Shown: positions 1 to 8,003 of the stretch, piece after piece
Layout: each line of letters opens with the position of its first letter
How positions within the stretch are numbered: position 1 is the stretch's first letter
From: Lachnospiraceae bacterium Marseille-Q4251
GTDB lineage: Bacteria > Bacillota > Clostridia > Lachnospirales > Lachnospiraceae
Assembly (NCBI GenBank): GCA_018223435.1
Contig: JAGTTO010000001.1
Coordinates: 1,922,001 to 1,986,000, forward strand
DNA length: 64,000 nt
Reading direction: 5' to 3'
The notes under the pieces: generated by a model
The model's input: the letters and a program-made list of their open reading frames with translations, nothing else
Databases searched by the model: none
What the model was told of the DNA's origin: nothing
Program-made: the position numbers and the translations under genes

Positions 1-1360
1 AAATCATGATGATCGATTTTCCAGCTGCTACCAGCTCGTTCATCAGATGGTAAATTTCACTCTTTGCTCCTACGTCGATGCCTCGGGTAGGCTCATCGAA
101 GATCAGGATATCACAGTTTCTCACCAGCCATTTGGCGATAACAACTTTCTGCTGGTTTCCTCCGGAAAGGTTTACCACCAGCTGATCCACGCTGGGAGTC
201 TTTGTCTTCAGGGAATCCACATATTTCTGGGCGATGCCTCTCTCTTTCTTCTTATTGATGAAAGCGCCGCTCATGAACTGGTCCATGGTAGCCATCGTGG
301 AGTTCTCCGCCACGCTCTTTCCTACGACGATACCGTAACGTTTCCGGTCCTCAGAAAGATAACCGATACCATGTTTTACCGCATCCATGGGATTCTTGAT
401 ATCCACTTCTTTTCCGTTTATGTAGATCTTTCCGCTCTCCTTGGGGTCTGCTCCGAAAAGAGCTCTGGCCGTCTCGGTACGTCCTGCGCCCATCAGGCCG
501 GAGAAACCGAGGATCTCGCCTTTGTGAAGCTCGAAGCTTACATTCTGTACCATTTTTCCTGCGTTGAGGTTTTCCACCTTGAGTACTACCGGAGCGTTCT
601 TCGGAACGTTGCTCTCGGTCTTCGGATCCTCGTAAATGACACGGCCAACCATCATGTTGATGATGTCGTCCTTGGTACATTCCTTGGTGATGAGGGTGCC
701 TACATAGCAGCCGTCACGCATGACGGTCACGCGGTCCGTGATGACCTTGATCTCATCCATACGATGAGAGATATAAACGATTCCCATGCCCTTATCACGA
801 AGGTCACGGATGATTTTAAACAGCTCTTCGATCTCGGCCTCAGTCAGCGCTGCTGACGGCTCGTCGAAAATAATAACCTTTGCGTCATGGGAGATGGCTT
901 TTGCGATCTCGCACATCTGCTGACGGCCTACGGTCAGATTTCCCATTTTTTCTGTGGGATCAATCTTGATGTTCAGACGATCAAAAAGCTTCGCTGCTTC
1001 CTGATTCATCTTCGCATCGTTGATGAGTTTTCCATTCATGATCTCACGGCCGATGAAAATGTTCTGGGCCACGGTCAGATGGTTCATCATATTTAACTCC
1101 TGATGCACGATGACAACGCCTGCTGCCTGTGCGTCACGGGGATTTGCAAATTCTACTTCTTTTCCCTCGTAGGTGATGGTTCCGGAGTCTTTTTTATAAA
1201 TACCGGTCAGCACCTTCATAAGAGTGGATTTTCCGGCTCCGTTTTCTCCCATGAGGGCGAGCACTTCACCTTTTCTGATTTCAAGATCTACATGATCAAG
1301 GGCATGTACACCCGGGAACGATTTGTCGATCCCTTTCATAGTCAAAATAACTTCGCCCAT
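1..1360 (-). CDS. Sugar ABC transporter ATP-binding protein (RbsA/MglA type), 3' end outside window
   Basis: Cytoplasmic ATPase of a monosaccharide importer of the ribose/galactose/xylose class. It reads MGEVILTMKGIDKSFPGVHA at the start and carries two tandem ATPase domains: the first has GENGAGKST and a degenerate signature (TVGRQQMCEIAKA), the second has LSGGNQQKVVIAKWL and the FDEPTRGIDVGAKSEIY block. This double-domain layout is typical of the family (about 500 aa); 453 codons are inside the window. The ATG at 1360 has AGGTG just upstream. It follows the permease at 1395 by 34 bp on the same strand, so the two are co-transcribed. The sugar is unknown; the neighbouring sensor operon may report it. 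Confidence 0.95.
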   Translation of the reverse strand, partial: MGEVILTMKGIDKSFPGVHALDHVDLEIRKGEVLALMGENGAGKSTLMKVLTGIYKKDSGTITYEGKEVEFANPRDAQAAGVVIVHQELNMMNHLTVAQNIFIGREIMNGKLINDAKMNQEAAKLFDRLNIKIDPTEKMGNLTVGRQQMCEIAKAISHDAKVIIFDEPSAALTEAEIEELFKIIRDLRDKGMGIVYISHRMDEIKVITDRVTVMRDGCYVGTLITKECTKDDIINMMVGRVIYEDPKTESNVPKNAPVVLKVENLNAGKMVQNVSFELHKGEILGFSGLMGAGRTETARALFGADPKESGKIYINGKEVDIKNPMDAVKHGIGYLSEDRKRYGIVVGKSVAENSTMATMDQFMSGAFINKKKERGIAQKYVDSLKTKTPSVDQLVVNLSGGNQQKVVIAKWLVRNCDILIFDEPTRGIDVGAKSEIYHLMNELVAAGKSIIMI

Positions 1361-1394
1361 GTCTTCACCTTCTACCTTTCTTTCTATGGATCAA

Positions 1395-2375
1395 TCAGTT
1401 TTTCTTTCTTCTGCTTCGTACATCGGCAAATACTGCCACCAGAACGATGATACCGGTAATTACATACTGATAATCCTTCTGGAAGCCCATAGCCAGGATT
1501 CCTTCCTGAAGAAGAGAAATAATCATAACGCCGATGATACTTCCGCCGATGGAGGCGACGCCTCCGGACATGGACGTTCCGCCCATAACACAGCTTGCAA
1601 TGGCGTCATTGTTGAAGGTATCTCCAAGACCCGGGGAAACGATGGTGTAAGATCCCACATAGGCGATGGCTGCGAAGCCTGCCAGCGTACCGCAGATCAC
1701 GAAAGCCAGCAGTTTCCATTTCTTTACGTCAACACCGGAAAGCCTTACTGCTTCCTGGTTGCTTCCAAGACAAAGGATATAACGTCCTGCTTTGGTGTTA
1801 TTGAGGATGATACCGCAGATAACAGCCACGATCAGGAGAATGATAAGACCTGTGGGGATATCCGTTCCGCCCACATTCATTTTGATCAGGTTTTTGTACC
1901 AGCCGCCTTCGCCACTGGACTGGGGCCAGCTCATGGCCTGTGTCTTCGTGAAGACAGAACCGATACCTTTGGAAAGCATCATGACGGCCATGGAGGAAAT
2001 GAAGGACGGCAGTCCCATATAAGCCACCAGAAAGCCGCTGAAAAGTCCGAATACAAGGCCCACCAGAATGGTGATGATAAGACATGCTCCCATGGGAACA
2101 CCGTCCACAAAGAGTTTTCCACCGATCAGAGCCGCACAGAACATCACGGGTCCGATGGAGAAATCAATCTCACCTGTCGCAATAACGAAAGTAACGCCCA
2201 GAGCCAGAAAGCCCAGGAAGTACGCATAGTTTAATGCACTGATGATACGCGAGTAGCTCACAAAGCTGGGCTCGACGATACTGAACAGTATGTACATCAG
2301 CACCAGTACACCACAAAGGATGATCCGGTTGAAACCGAGTTTTTTCACAATCGGACTGTTTTTAAAATTTTCCAT
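1395..2375 (-). CDS. Sugar ABC transporter permease (RbsC/MglC type)
   Basis: Membrane permease of the BPD_transp_2 family that pairs with the ATPase downstream. The 326-aa protein has many hydrophobic helices and the family stretch GAALIGGKL-to-GLPSFISSMAVMM, followed by the late GGTSMSGGVASIGGS glycine-rich region. I placed the start at the ATG at 2375 because GGAGG lies 8 bases before it; an in-frame start seven codons upstream would swallow that site. No periplasmic binding protein for transport is visible next to it; it may lie beyond the left edge. Confidence 0.95.
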   Translation of the reverse strand: MENFKNSPIVKKLGFNRIILCGVLVLMYILFSIVEPSFVSYSRIISALNYAYFLGFLALGVTFVIATGEIDFSIGPVMFCAALIGGKLFVDGVPMGACLIITILVGLVFGLFSGFLVAYMGLPSFISSMAVMMLSKGIGSVFTKTQAMSWPQSSGEGGWYKNLIKMNVGGTDIPTGLIILLIVAVICGIILNNTKAGRYILCLGSNQEAVRLSGVDVKKWKLLAFVICGTLAGFAAIAYVGSYTIVSPGLGDTFNNDAIASCVMGGTSMSGGVASIGGSIIGVMIISLLQEGILAMGFQKDYQYVITGIIVLVAVFADVRSRRKKN

Positions 2376-2538
2376 TTCTCTTCCTCCATTCTCCAAGTGT
2401 TGCCGTATACATGACGATACCCTCCGTTTCCTTTGGTGAAAGGATCATCCTGCCCTTTTCCGTACATTTCTTTTCGCCCCCGAAAAGCCCCCAATACATT
2501 TTTAGGCAGGTTGATCATTTCTTCATGACTATGACAAT

Positions 2539-2544
2539 ATTATA
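2539..2544 (-). promoter_or_regulatory. Candidate -10 of the sugar permease/ATPase operon
   Basis: Reading leftward, TATAAT occurs at 2544-2539 in an AT-rich stretch upstream of the permease gene. No good -35 hexamer stands 17 bases before it, which would fit a promoter that needs an activator such as the AraC-type response regulator at 5456-7063. The remainder of the 300-bp gap (2376-2676) holds only the terminator of the sensor operon. Confidence 0.4.
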
Positions 2545-2644
2545 TGGTTATTTTTGAAGAAAAAGAATGGGATATCTTCTGATGAAAGGGGAATATTTTA
2601 CTTTTTCATGGAATTTTTTACACCTGGCATAATAAACTACACAA

Positions 2645-2674
2645 AAAAGCCCTGCTTTCGCAGAGCCTTTTGTC
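2645..2674 (-). terminator. Rho-independent terminator of the sugar-sensor operon
   Basis: On the minus strand AAAGGCTCTGC, GAAA loop, GCAGGGCTTT is followed by a run of T. It lies directly after the stop of the binding-protein gene at 2677. Confidence 0.85.
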
Positions 2675-2676
2675 TC

Positions 2677-3657
2677 TTAATCCAAGAACGGAAAGAGGAA
2701 TTTCTGATTCTCATCCGTATACATATTCTCTTTTGTGATGAGCTCGGAGCCGGAATCCACCATTTCCGGAAGGATCTCGCCCCGAAGAAGAAGCACTGTA
2801 TTTTCCACACCAAGATACCCCATGTTAAAGGGCTTCTGGACTACAATGGCATTGAACACCCCTTCTTCCAACATCTGAACTTCTTCAATGGAACTGTCAA
2901 AGCCAACCATGAGGATCGAATCGGAAAGTCCCAGATCCCGGACCGCTTTCCCGGCTCCTATGGCACTGTATTCATTGAGACCCACCAGGATATTGATGTC
3001 CGGATGCTCTTCCAGAAGGGCTTTTGTCCGGTTGTATGCTTTTTCATAATTGGAATCGCAGTAAACGGTTCCCACGATATGTTCTTTCTCATCCCCCAGT
3101 CCTTCACAGAGACCCTGGTAACGCTCCTGCGCGGTAGAAGAACTTTTCACATGGGATACCACTCCGATCACCGGATTTTCCGGAAGATGTGTCAGGATAA
3201 ATTCCCCCATTTTCCGTCCGGCAGCCACATTGTCCGTCTCTACCACGATCGACTGAAGATTCTGATCCAGTTCAGAATCAATGAGTACCAGCCGGATCCC
3301 CGCGACAACGATGCGGTTCGCCGCCTCCGTGATCTCACTTTTACTGGAAGGCGAAAGGATGATCGCATTCGGATTCATGGCGATAGCTTCATCAATGTAA
3401 CGCACCTGTGCTTCAAAATCCTGCTCGGAATCCGGAGCGAGAATCGTCAGATCCACGTCATACTCGTTAGCTGCCATCTGCGCCCCTTTCAAAAGCGAGG
3501 TCCAGAAATCATTGGCATCATCCCGTGCTTTGGGAATATAGACTACCTGGATACGTCTGGCTGTGCTGGAACGGTTTACGATTATGATCCCCGCTCCAAA
3601 AACAAGGACAAGGATCAGGATAATGAGCCCAACTATATATTTTCCGTTATTTTTCAT
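2677..3657 (-). CDS. Membrane-anchored sugar-binding protein, likely sensory
   Basis: 326-aa periplasmic-binding-protein-like domain (Peripla_BP_4 family) behind an N-terminal membrane anchor (about residues 8-26, IVGLIILILVLVFGAGIIIV) with no lipobox cysteine. The body has the family marks ANDFWTSLLKGAQMAANEY, NPNAIILSPSS, VGFDSSIEEVQMLEEG. Its start overlaps the kinase stop (ATGA), so the genes are translationally coupled. Known analogues are AraP of the Geobacillus AraPSR system and XylFII of clostridial XylFII-LytS, where a dedicated binding protein signals sugar to the kinase. I infer the same job here rather than transport. Ligand unknown. Confidence 0.88.
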   Translation of the reverse strand: MKNNGKYIVGLIILILVLVFGAGIIIVNRSSTARRIQVVYIPKARDDANDFWTSLLKGAQMAANEYDVDLTILAPDSEQDFEAQVRYIDEAIAMNPNAIILSPSSKSEITEAANRIVVAGIRLVLIDSELDQNLQSIVVETDNVAAGRKMGEFILTHLPENPVIGVVSHVKSSSTAQERYQGLCEGLGDEKEHIVGTVYCDSNYEKAYNRTKALLEEHPDINILVGLNEYSAIGAGKAVRDLGLSDSILMVGFDSSIEEVQMLEEGVFNAIVVQKPFNMGYLGVENTVLLLRGEILPEMVDSGSELITKENMYTDENQKFLFPFLD

Positions 3658-5456
3658 GACTCTTCCCCTCCCTCTGCGGGAATGATCACAGAAACGCCGG
3701 TTCCCATGCCCGGCATACTCTCATAAACCAGCCCGTATTCCTTTCCATAATAAAGCTGCAGACGGTTCTGTACATTATAGACTCCCACATGGCTTGTTTT
3801 TTTCCTCTGCTTTTCCTTCGGTTCCGGTTTCTTTTCCAGGATATGCTTCAGTGTTTCTTCGTCCATGCCAACGCCGTTGTCCCGTATGGTGATGACCACC
3901 TTTCCGTCCCGGATCTCTCCCAGGATAAGGAGCATCCCCTTTCCGTCCAGATATTTGATGCCATGATAAATGGCATTTTCCACCAGTGGCTGGATCACCA
4001 GCTTGACGATCTTCCGGTGAAGGACCTCTTCGTCTATATCAATGATATATTCCAGCTGATCCCGGTAGCGAAGCTTCTGGATCGCCAGATAATTACGGGT
4101 ATACTCGATCTCCCGCTCTACCGTGACGATCTCATCCTCATTGCTGATGCTCTGGCGGAGAAGCTTTGCCAACGCCGAAGTCATCTGCACCACTTCTTCA
4201 TTTTTTCCACTCTCTGCCATCCAGATGATGGAATCCAGCGTATTATAAAGGAAATGCGGATTGATCTGTGCCTGAAGCGCCTGAAGCTCACTTTTTCTCT
4301 TCTGTTTCTGTTCACGGACATTTTCCGCCATCAGATTCTGGATCTTCTCTGTCATGATATTGAAGGAATGGGTCAGACTGGTGATCTCATTGCAGCCCTC
4401 AGGACTTATCAGAGCCTTGTCAAACTCTCCCTTCTGCACATTTTTCATAGACTGTTCCAGTTCCTTTACCGGTTTTGTGATCTCACCAGAAAGCCACAAC
4501 GCCAGAAGCAGAGAAAGGACTCCAAGGCAAAGTGCGATCAGCAGATAGAAAAACTGGATTTCGGAACGATTCTTCATAAACTCCGAGACATCGGAAACGC
4601 CGACTACAGACCAGCCTGTCTTATCCGATTTAAATACGGAATACAGCTGACGCCGCCCGTTTTGAGAGGTCAGAAAGTTCCCTGTCCCGTTTTCCAGCAC
4701 CTCATCGATGAGCTCCGTTTTCATGCCGCTGTAAAGCAGCTGCTGCTTGGGATGATAAATGATCTTTCCTTTTTTCCCCACGATAAACAGGTAGCTTTTG
4801 CTCCCCAGATTCACATTGGTACAAAGCTCCTGTATGGAACTGTAGTTCAGGTCTACAAAAAAGATCCCCTCTACCTCATGCGTTTCCGGATTGATCAGTC
4901 CTTTGCTCAGCGTGATCACCCACTGATATTTTCCCTCAATGGCATTCTGGACATGTGAAGCGGAGATCACCGCTTTTCCTTCCGCCTCCATCGTATCCTG
5001 ATACCAGGGCATGCTGGCGAGATCCACATACGGATTGCGTGTGTCCGTTCCTCTGTTGATGAGCGTCCGCCCGTTCTTTGCAAAAACAGCAATGTTGCAG
5101 ATATCAGACCGGGCATCCAGCAGCGTGACAAACTGCTCCTGGATCCGTTCCCGCATCATGATATGCTCCATCCGGTCAAAAAGATAATCGGAGAGTTCCG
5201 GATTGTTCGTAACAATCTCCATGATGTTTTCCATATAACTGATGTAGGAATCGATATCCCCGTTCACCTGCTCCACCAGCTGGATCGTATAGGATTCTGA
5301 ATTTTCCAGAATCGTCCTCTCCGTGTAATTCAGAGAGAACAGCAGAAAGATCAGAAGTGCCAGCAAGGTGATCGCCATATAAGAAAAGATCATAGCCCCC
5401 CGTATGGTCCGGAATCTGGAAAGCATCCGTAAGGGAGACTTTTTTCCCCCGCCCAT
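3654..5456 (-). CDS. Sensor histidine kinase, YesM/LytS type with extracellular Cache domain
   Basis: 600-aa membrane kinase. TM1 is about residues 20-43. The extracellular part (about 44-298) has Cache-domain signatures (VDLASMPWYQDTM, GIFFVDLNYSSIQELC). TM2 is about 302-322, followed by a HAMP segment (323-376). The His_kinase domain carries the phospho-acceptor in QINPHFLYNTL (His401) and an N-box around Asn494 (LVENAIYHGI), then the G-box GVGMDEE. It starts on the A of the regulator's stop codon (TAATG) and overlaps the binding-protein gene by 4 bp, so regulator, kinase and binding protein form one operon. Confidence 0.95.
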   Translation of the reverse strand: MGGGKKSPLRMLSRFRTIRGAMIFSYMAITLLALLIFLLFSLNYTERTILENSESYTIQLVEQVNGDIDSYISYMENIMEIVTNNPELSDYLFDRMEHIMMRERIQEQFVTLLDARSDICNIAVFAKNGRTLINRGTDTRNPYVDLASMPWYQDTMEAEGKAVISASHVQNAIEGKYQWVITLSKGLINPETHEVEGIFFVDLNYSSIQELCTNVNLGSKSYLFIVGKKGKIIYHPKQQLLYSGMKTELIDEVLENGTGNFLTSQNGRRQLYSVFKSDKTGWSVVGVSDVSEFMKNRSEIQFFYLLIALCLGVLSLLLALWLSGEITKPVKELEQSMKNVQKGEFDKALISPEGCNEITSLTHSFNIMTEKIQNLMAENVREQKQKRKSELQALQAQINPHFLYNTLDSIIWMAESGKNEEVVQMTSALAKLLRQSISNEDEIVTVEREIEYTRNYLAIQKLRYRDQLEYIIDIDEEVLHRKIVKLVIQPLVENAIYHGIKYLDGKGMLLILGEIRDGKVVITIRDNGVGMDEETLKHILEKKPEPKEKQRKKTSHVGVYNVQNRLQLYYGKEYGLVYESMPGMGTGVSVIIPAEGGEES

Positions 5457-7063
5457 TACTTCCGCACCTTTCTGGCATACTCTGTCGGCGTCATACCCGT
5501 AGCTTTTTTAAAGATATTGGAAAAATAATGGGGATCGCTGTAGCCCACGTCACAGGCGATCTCGTAATTTTTCCGGGAGGTGTTTTCCAGGAGGAATTTC
5601 GCCTTTTCCACGCGCTTCCTCGTCAGTGCCTCGATAAAAGTCTCCCCGGTGTAATTCTTGAAAATTGAGCTGAAATAGCTCGTGCTCATGGCCAGATAGG
5701 AGCAGACGGAATTTAAGGTCACGTCGGAATCCTTATAATGTTCCTCAATGTAATCCAGCGCCCGAAGGGCCTGCCGCTTACAGTAGCTGTCCTTCTCGTC
5801 CCGGAAATGCTCCGCCAGCCGGGTGCTGAAAGCCACCAGCACCTCCTCCACCTCGGAAAGATGATTTCGGGCGTAGACCGTATTGAGAAGCTCCCGCTCC
5901 TCTTTTAAAATCTTTTCATCGTTCAGAGCCGCAAGATCCAGCTCGTTCATGACCGAGAGGATCAGATTCTGCACATGAAAAATGCTCCTGTTCCGGTTCA
6001 GACAGGATTGCCGGAGGGCACTGGTGAAAGCGCCGATTTCCTCCCGCACGTCCTCTTCCTTTCCGCTTCGGATCGCCAGGCAGATCCGGCTCACATATTT
6101 CGGCAGCTCACCGCTGACCAGATCCTGATTTTCCGGAAGCTCCCTGGCATAGATCACCTGATTTCCGCCCAGAACAAACTTGTATTCCAGCGTCCGTTTC
6201 GCCTCCTGGAAGGATCGCGGCAGCTCCTGAAGCCGTCCGACCCTGCCGCCGAGTCCGATAGTGCTCTGAACCTTCAGAAAATGGAAAATGCTGTCGTGAA
6301 TCTCCTCCGTCACTTTTAACGCCAGCTCCTCGATCCCCTCGTTTCCCGAAAAAATCAGCACGGTCCGCTCGTCCACATCCTGAAAGCTCACGCCCGCCTG
6401 GTAAAAATCCATGATCTCCGCGGAAATATTGTAGATTGCAAAGCAGGCCAGATCGCTCTTATACTCGTCCGACTGTCTCAGAAACGGCGTCAGATCGTCC
6501 CCGGTCACAAGGGCCGTCATGAAATATTTTCCATCCAGCCGGATCTTATAATCCTTTAATTTTTCCTGGATTTCCTGCGCTCCCACGTTTCCCATGAGAA
6601 GGCTGTTCAGGAAACGGCCGCGGAGAATCGGCAGATTGCTCATATACGCGCCGCGGATTCTCTTCATATCCGACCTCTGAAAACGCTCCTCGTCCAGTTT
6701 TTCTTTTACCCGCGTCAGAGTCTGGGCCAGCTCTTTCGCCGTGATGGGTTTTAAAATATAGTCCATCACCTGATATTTTACCGCTGTCTTGGCATACTCA
6801 AAGTCATCATAACCGCTGATAATGATAACCTTGACCCCTTTGTGCTTCTCATAGAGATAGCGGGTCAGTTCCATGCCGTCCACATAGGGCATGCAGATAT
6901 CTGTCAGGACCAGATCTGCTTCTTCCTGATCCAGCCGTTCGATTGCTTCCCTGCCGTTCTTGCAGGTCCCCATAAGCTCGTACCCCAGTTCCTTCCAGCG
7001 GGTGTTCTCGCTGATCGCCTCACGGATCAGCGCCTCGTCATCCACCAGCAATACTTTATACAA
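5456..7063 (-). CDS. AraC-type response regulator (YesN family), TTG start
   Basis: 535-aa cytoplasmic regulator. The N-terminal receiver domain has the acidic pair in VLLVDDE, the phospho-acceptor Asp55 (VLTDICMPYVDG) and the lysine in DYILKPI. The C-terminus (last ~100 residues) is an AraC double helix-turn-helix (VTLNSVCSYLAMSTSYFSSI, YEIACDVGYSDPHYFSNIFK). The best start is TTG at 7063: GGAGGG sits 7 bases upstream and receiver homology starts at once (LYKVLLVDDE). A longer TTG start at 7096 lacks a ribosome site. First gene of the three-gene sensor operon; likely activator of the transporter genes at 1-2375. Confidence 0.93.
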   Translation of the reverse strand: MYKVLLVDDEALIREAISENTRWKELGYELMGTCKNGREAIERLDQEEADLVLTDICMPYVDGMELTRYLYEKHKGVKVIIISGYDDFEYAKTAVKYQVMDYILKPITAKELAQTLTRVKEKLDEERFQRSDMKRIRGAYMSNLPILRGRFLNSLLMGNVGAQEIQEKLKDYKIRLDGKYFMTALVTGDDLTPFLRQSDEYKSDLACFAIYNISAEIMDFYQAGVSFQDVDERTVLIFSGNEGIEELALKVTEEIHDSIFHFLKVQSTIGLGGRVGRLQELPRSFQEAKRTLEYKFVLGGNQVIYARELPENQDLVSGELPKYVSRICLAIRSGKEEDVREEIGAFTSALRQSCLNRNRSIFHVQNLILSVMNELDLAALNDEKILKEERELLNTVYARNHLSEVEEVLVAFSTRLAEHFRDEKDSYCKRQALRALDYIEEHYKDSDVTLNSVCSYLAMSTSYFSSIFKNYTGETFIEALTRKRVEKAKFLLENTSRKNYEIACDVGYSDPHYFSNIFKKATGMTPTEYARKVRK

Positions 7064-7188
7064 AAATAACCCTCCCTTGTCTTCGTAAATCCCCAAAACA
7101 GTGCCATAGCAAATTTATTCTGAATGTTCTGAATAATTACATTTTACCTTATAATCCTTCAAAATACAATGGCCGGACAGACCGCAGA

Positions 7189-7217
7189 TTTACATTTTAG
7201 GGCTGGCATGATACGAT
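7189..7217 (+). promoter_or_regulatory. Promoter of the pseudouridine synthase gene
   Basis: TTTACA (7189-7194), 17-base spacer, TACGAT (7212-7217), 31 bases before the ATG. Fits a vegetative promoter with one weak -10 position. Confidence 0.5.
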
Positions 7218-7247
7218 GGAGACAATTGATTTTCAGGAGGATTGGAT

Positions 7248-7922
7248 ATGAATATTTTATATGAAGATAAAGACATTCTTGTGGTGGAAAAGCCCGCCGG
7301 GATTCCGGTGGAGACCAGCCGCATCGGCAGTAAAGACATGGTAAGTTTACTTAAAAATCATCTGGCGGAAACGGGTGGAAAGCCCGGCGGCATTCCCTAT
7401 CTCGGTATGATTCACCGGCTTGATCAGCCCGTACAGGGCGTCATGGTATTCGCCAAAAATCAGAAGGCCGCCGCTTCCCTGAGCAAAGAAATCGCTCAGA
7501 ACGAGATGAAAAAGACCTACCTCGCCGTCGTGGAAGGAACCGCGAAAGAAGAGGAATCGCTCACAGATTATCTCTTAAAGGATGGCCGCACCAACACTTC
7601 CAAAAAGGTTCCCAAAGGAACCAAAGGCGCGAAGGAGTCCCGGCTCTCCTACGAATGCCTGAAAACACTGGAAGATCCGGCTCTCGCCGCCCTTCCGCTC
7701 TCCCTCGTCCGGATTCATCTTTTCACCGGCCGCCATCACCAGATCCGCGTCCAGATGGCAGACGTCGGCCTCCCCCTCTACGGCGACCGGAAATACAATC
7801 CCGCTTCCAAAGGGTCCTCTCTGGCCCTCTGTGCCTTCGAGCTCACCTTTCGACATCCGGCAACTGGAAAAAGCATGACCTTTTCCTGTAAGCCCACAGG
7901 GGAGATTTTCGGGAAGTTTTGA
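7248..7922 (+). CDS. RluA-family RNA pseudouridine synthase
   Basis: 224-aa enzyme that isomerises uridine to pseudouridine in rRNA or tRNA. The catalytic aspartate lies in GMIHRLDQPVQGVMVFAKN (HRLD motif), and the C-terminal part has the family block GRHHQIRVQMADVGLPLYGDRKY. No S4 domain is present, as in the shorter members. Start is ATG 7248 after AGGAGG with 7 bases spacing; the TTG two codons earlier lies too close to the ribosome site. It is a lone gene between divergent and convergent neighbours. The exact RNA target cannot be read from sequence. Confidence 0.93.
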   Translation: MNILYEDKDILVVEKPAGIPVETSRIGSKDMVSLLKNHLAETGGKPGGIPYLGMIHRLDQPVQGVMVFAKNQKAAASLSKEIAQNEMKKTYLAVVEGTAKEEESLTDYLLKDGRTNTSKKVPKGTKGAKESRLSYECLKTLEDPALAALPLSLVRIHLFTGRHHQIRVQMADVGLPLYGDRKYNPASKGSSLALCAFELTFRHPATGKSMTFSCKPTGEIFGKF

Positions 7923-7943
7923 TCCTGGTATCATCATTATGTA

Positions 7944-7984
7944 TAAAAGGAGCCCATTTCCGGGTGATAGGGAAATGGACTCCT
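7944..7984 (-). terminator. Terminator of the NlpC/P60 gene
   Basis: Minus-strand hairpin AGGAGTCCATTTCC / GGAAATGGGCTCCT (one mismatch) with a TTTTAT tail. It lies 20 bp beyond the stop at 8004. It may also stop the convergent rluA transcript. Confidence 0.85.
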
Positions 7985-8003
7985 GGGGGGTGCTTATACT
8001 ATA

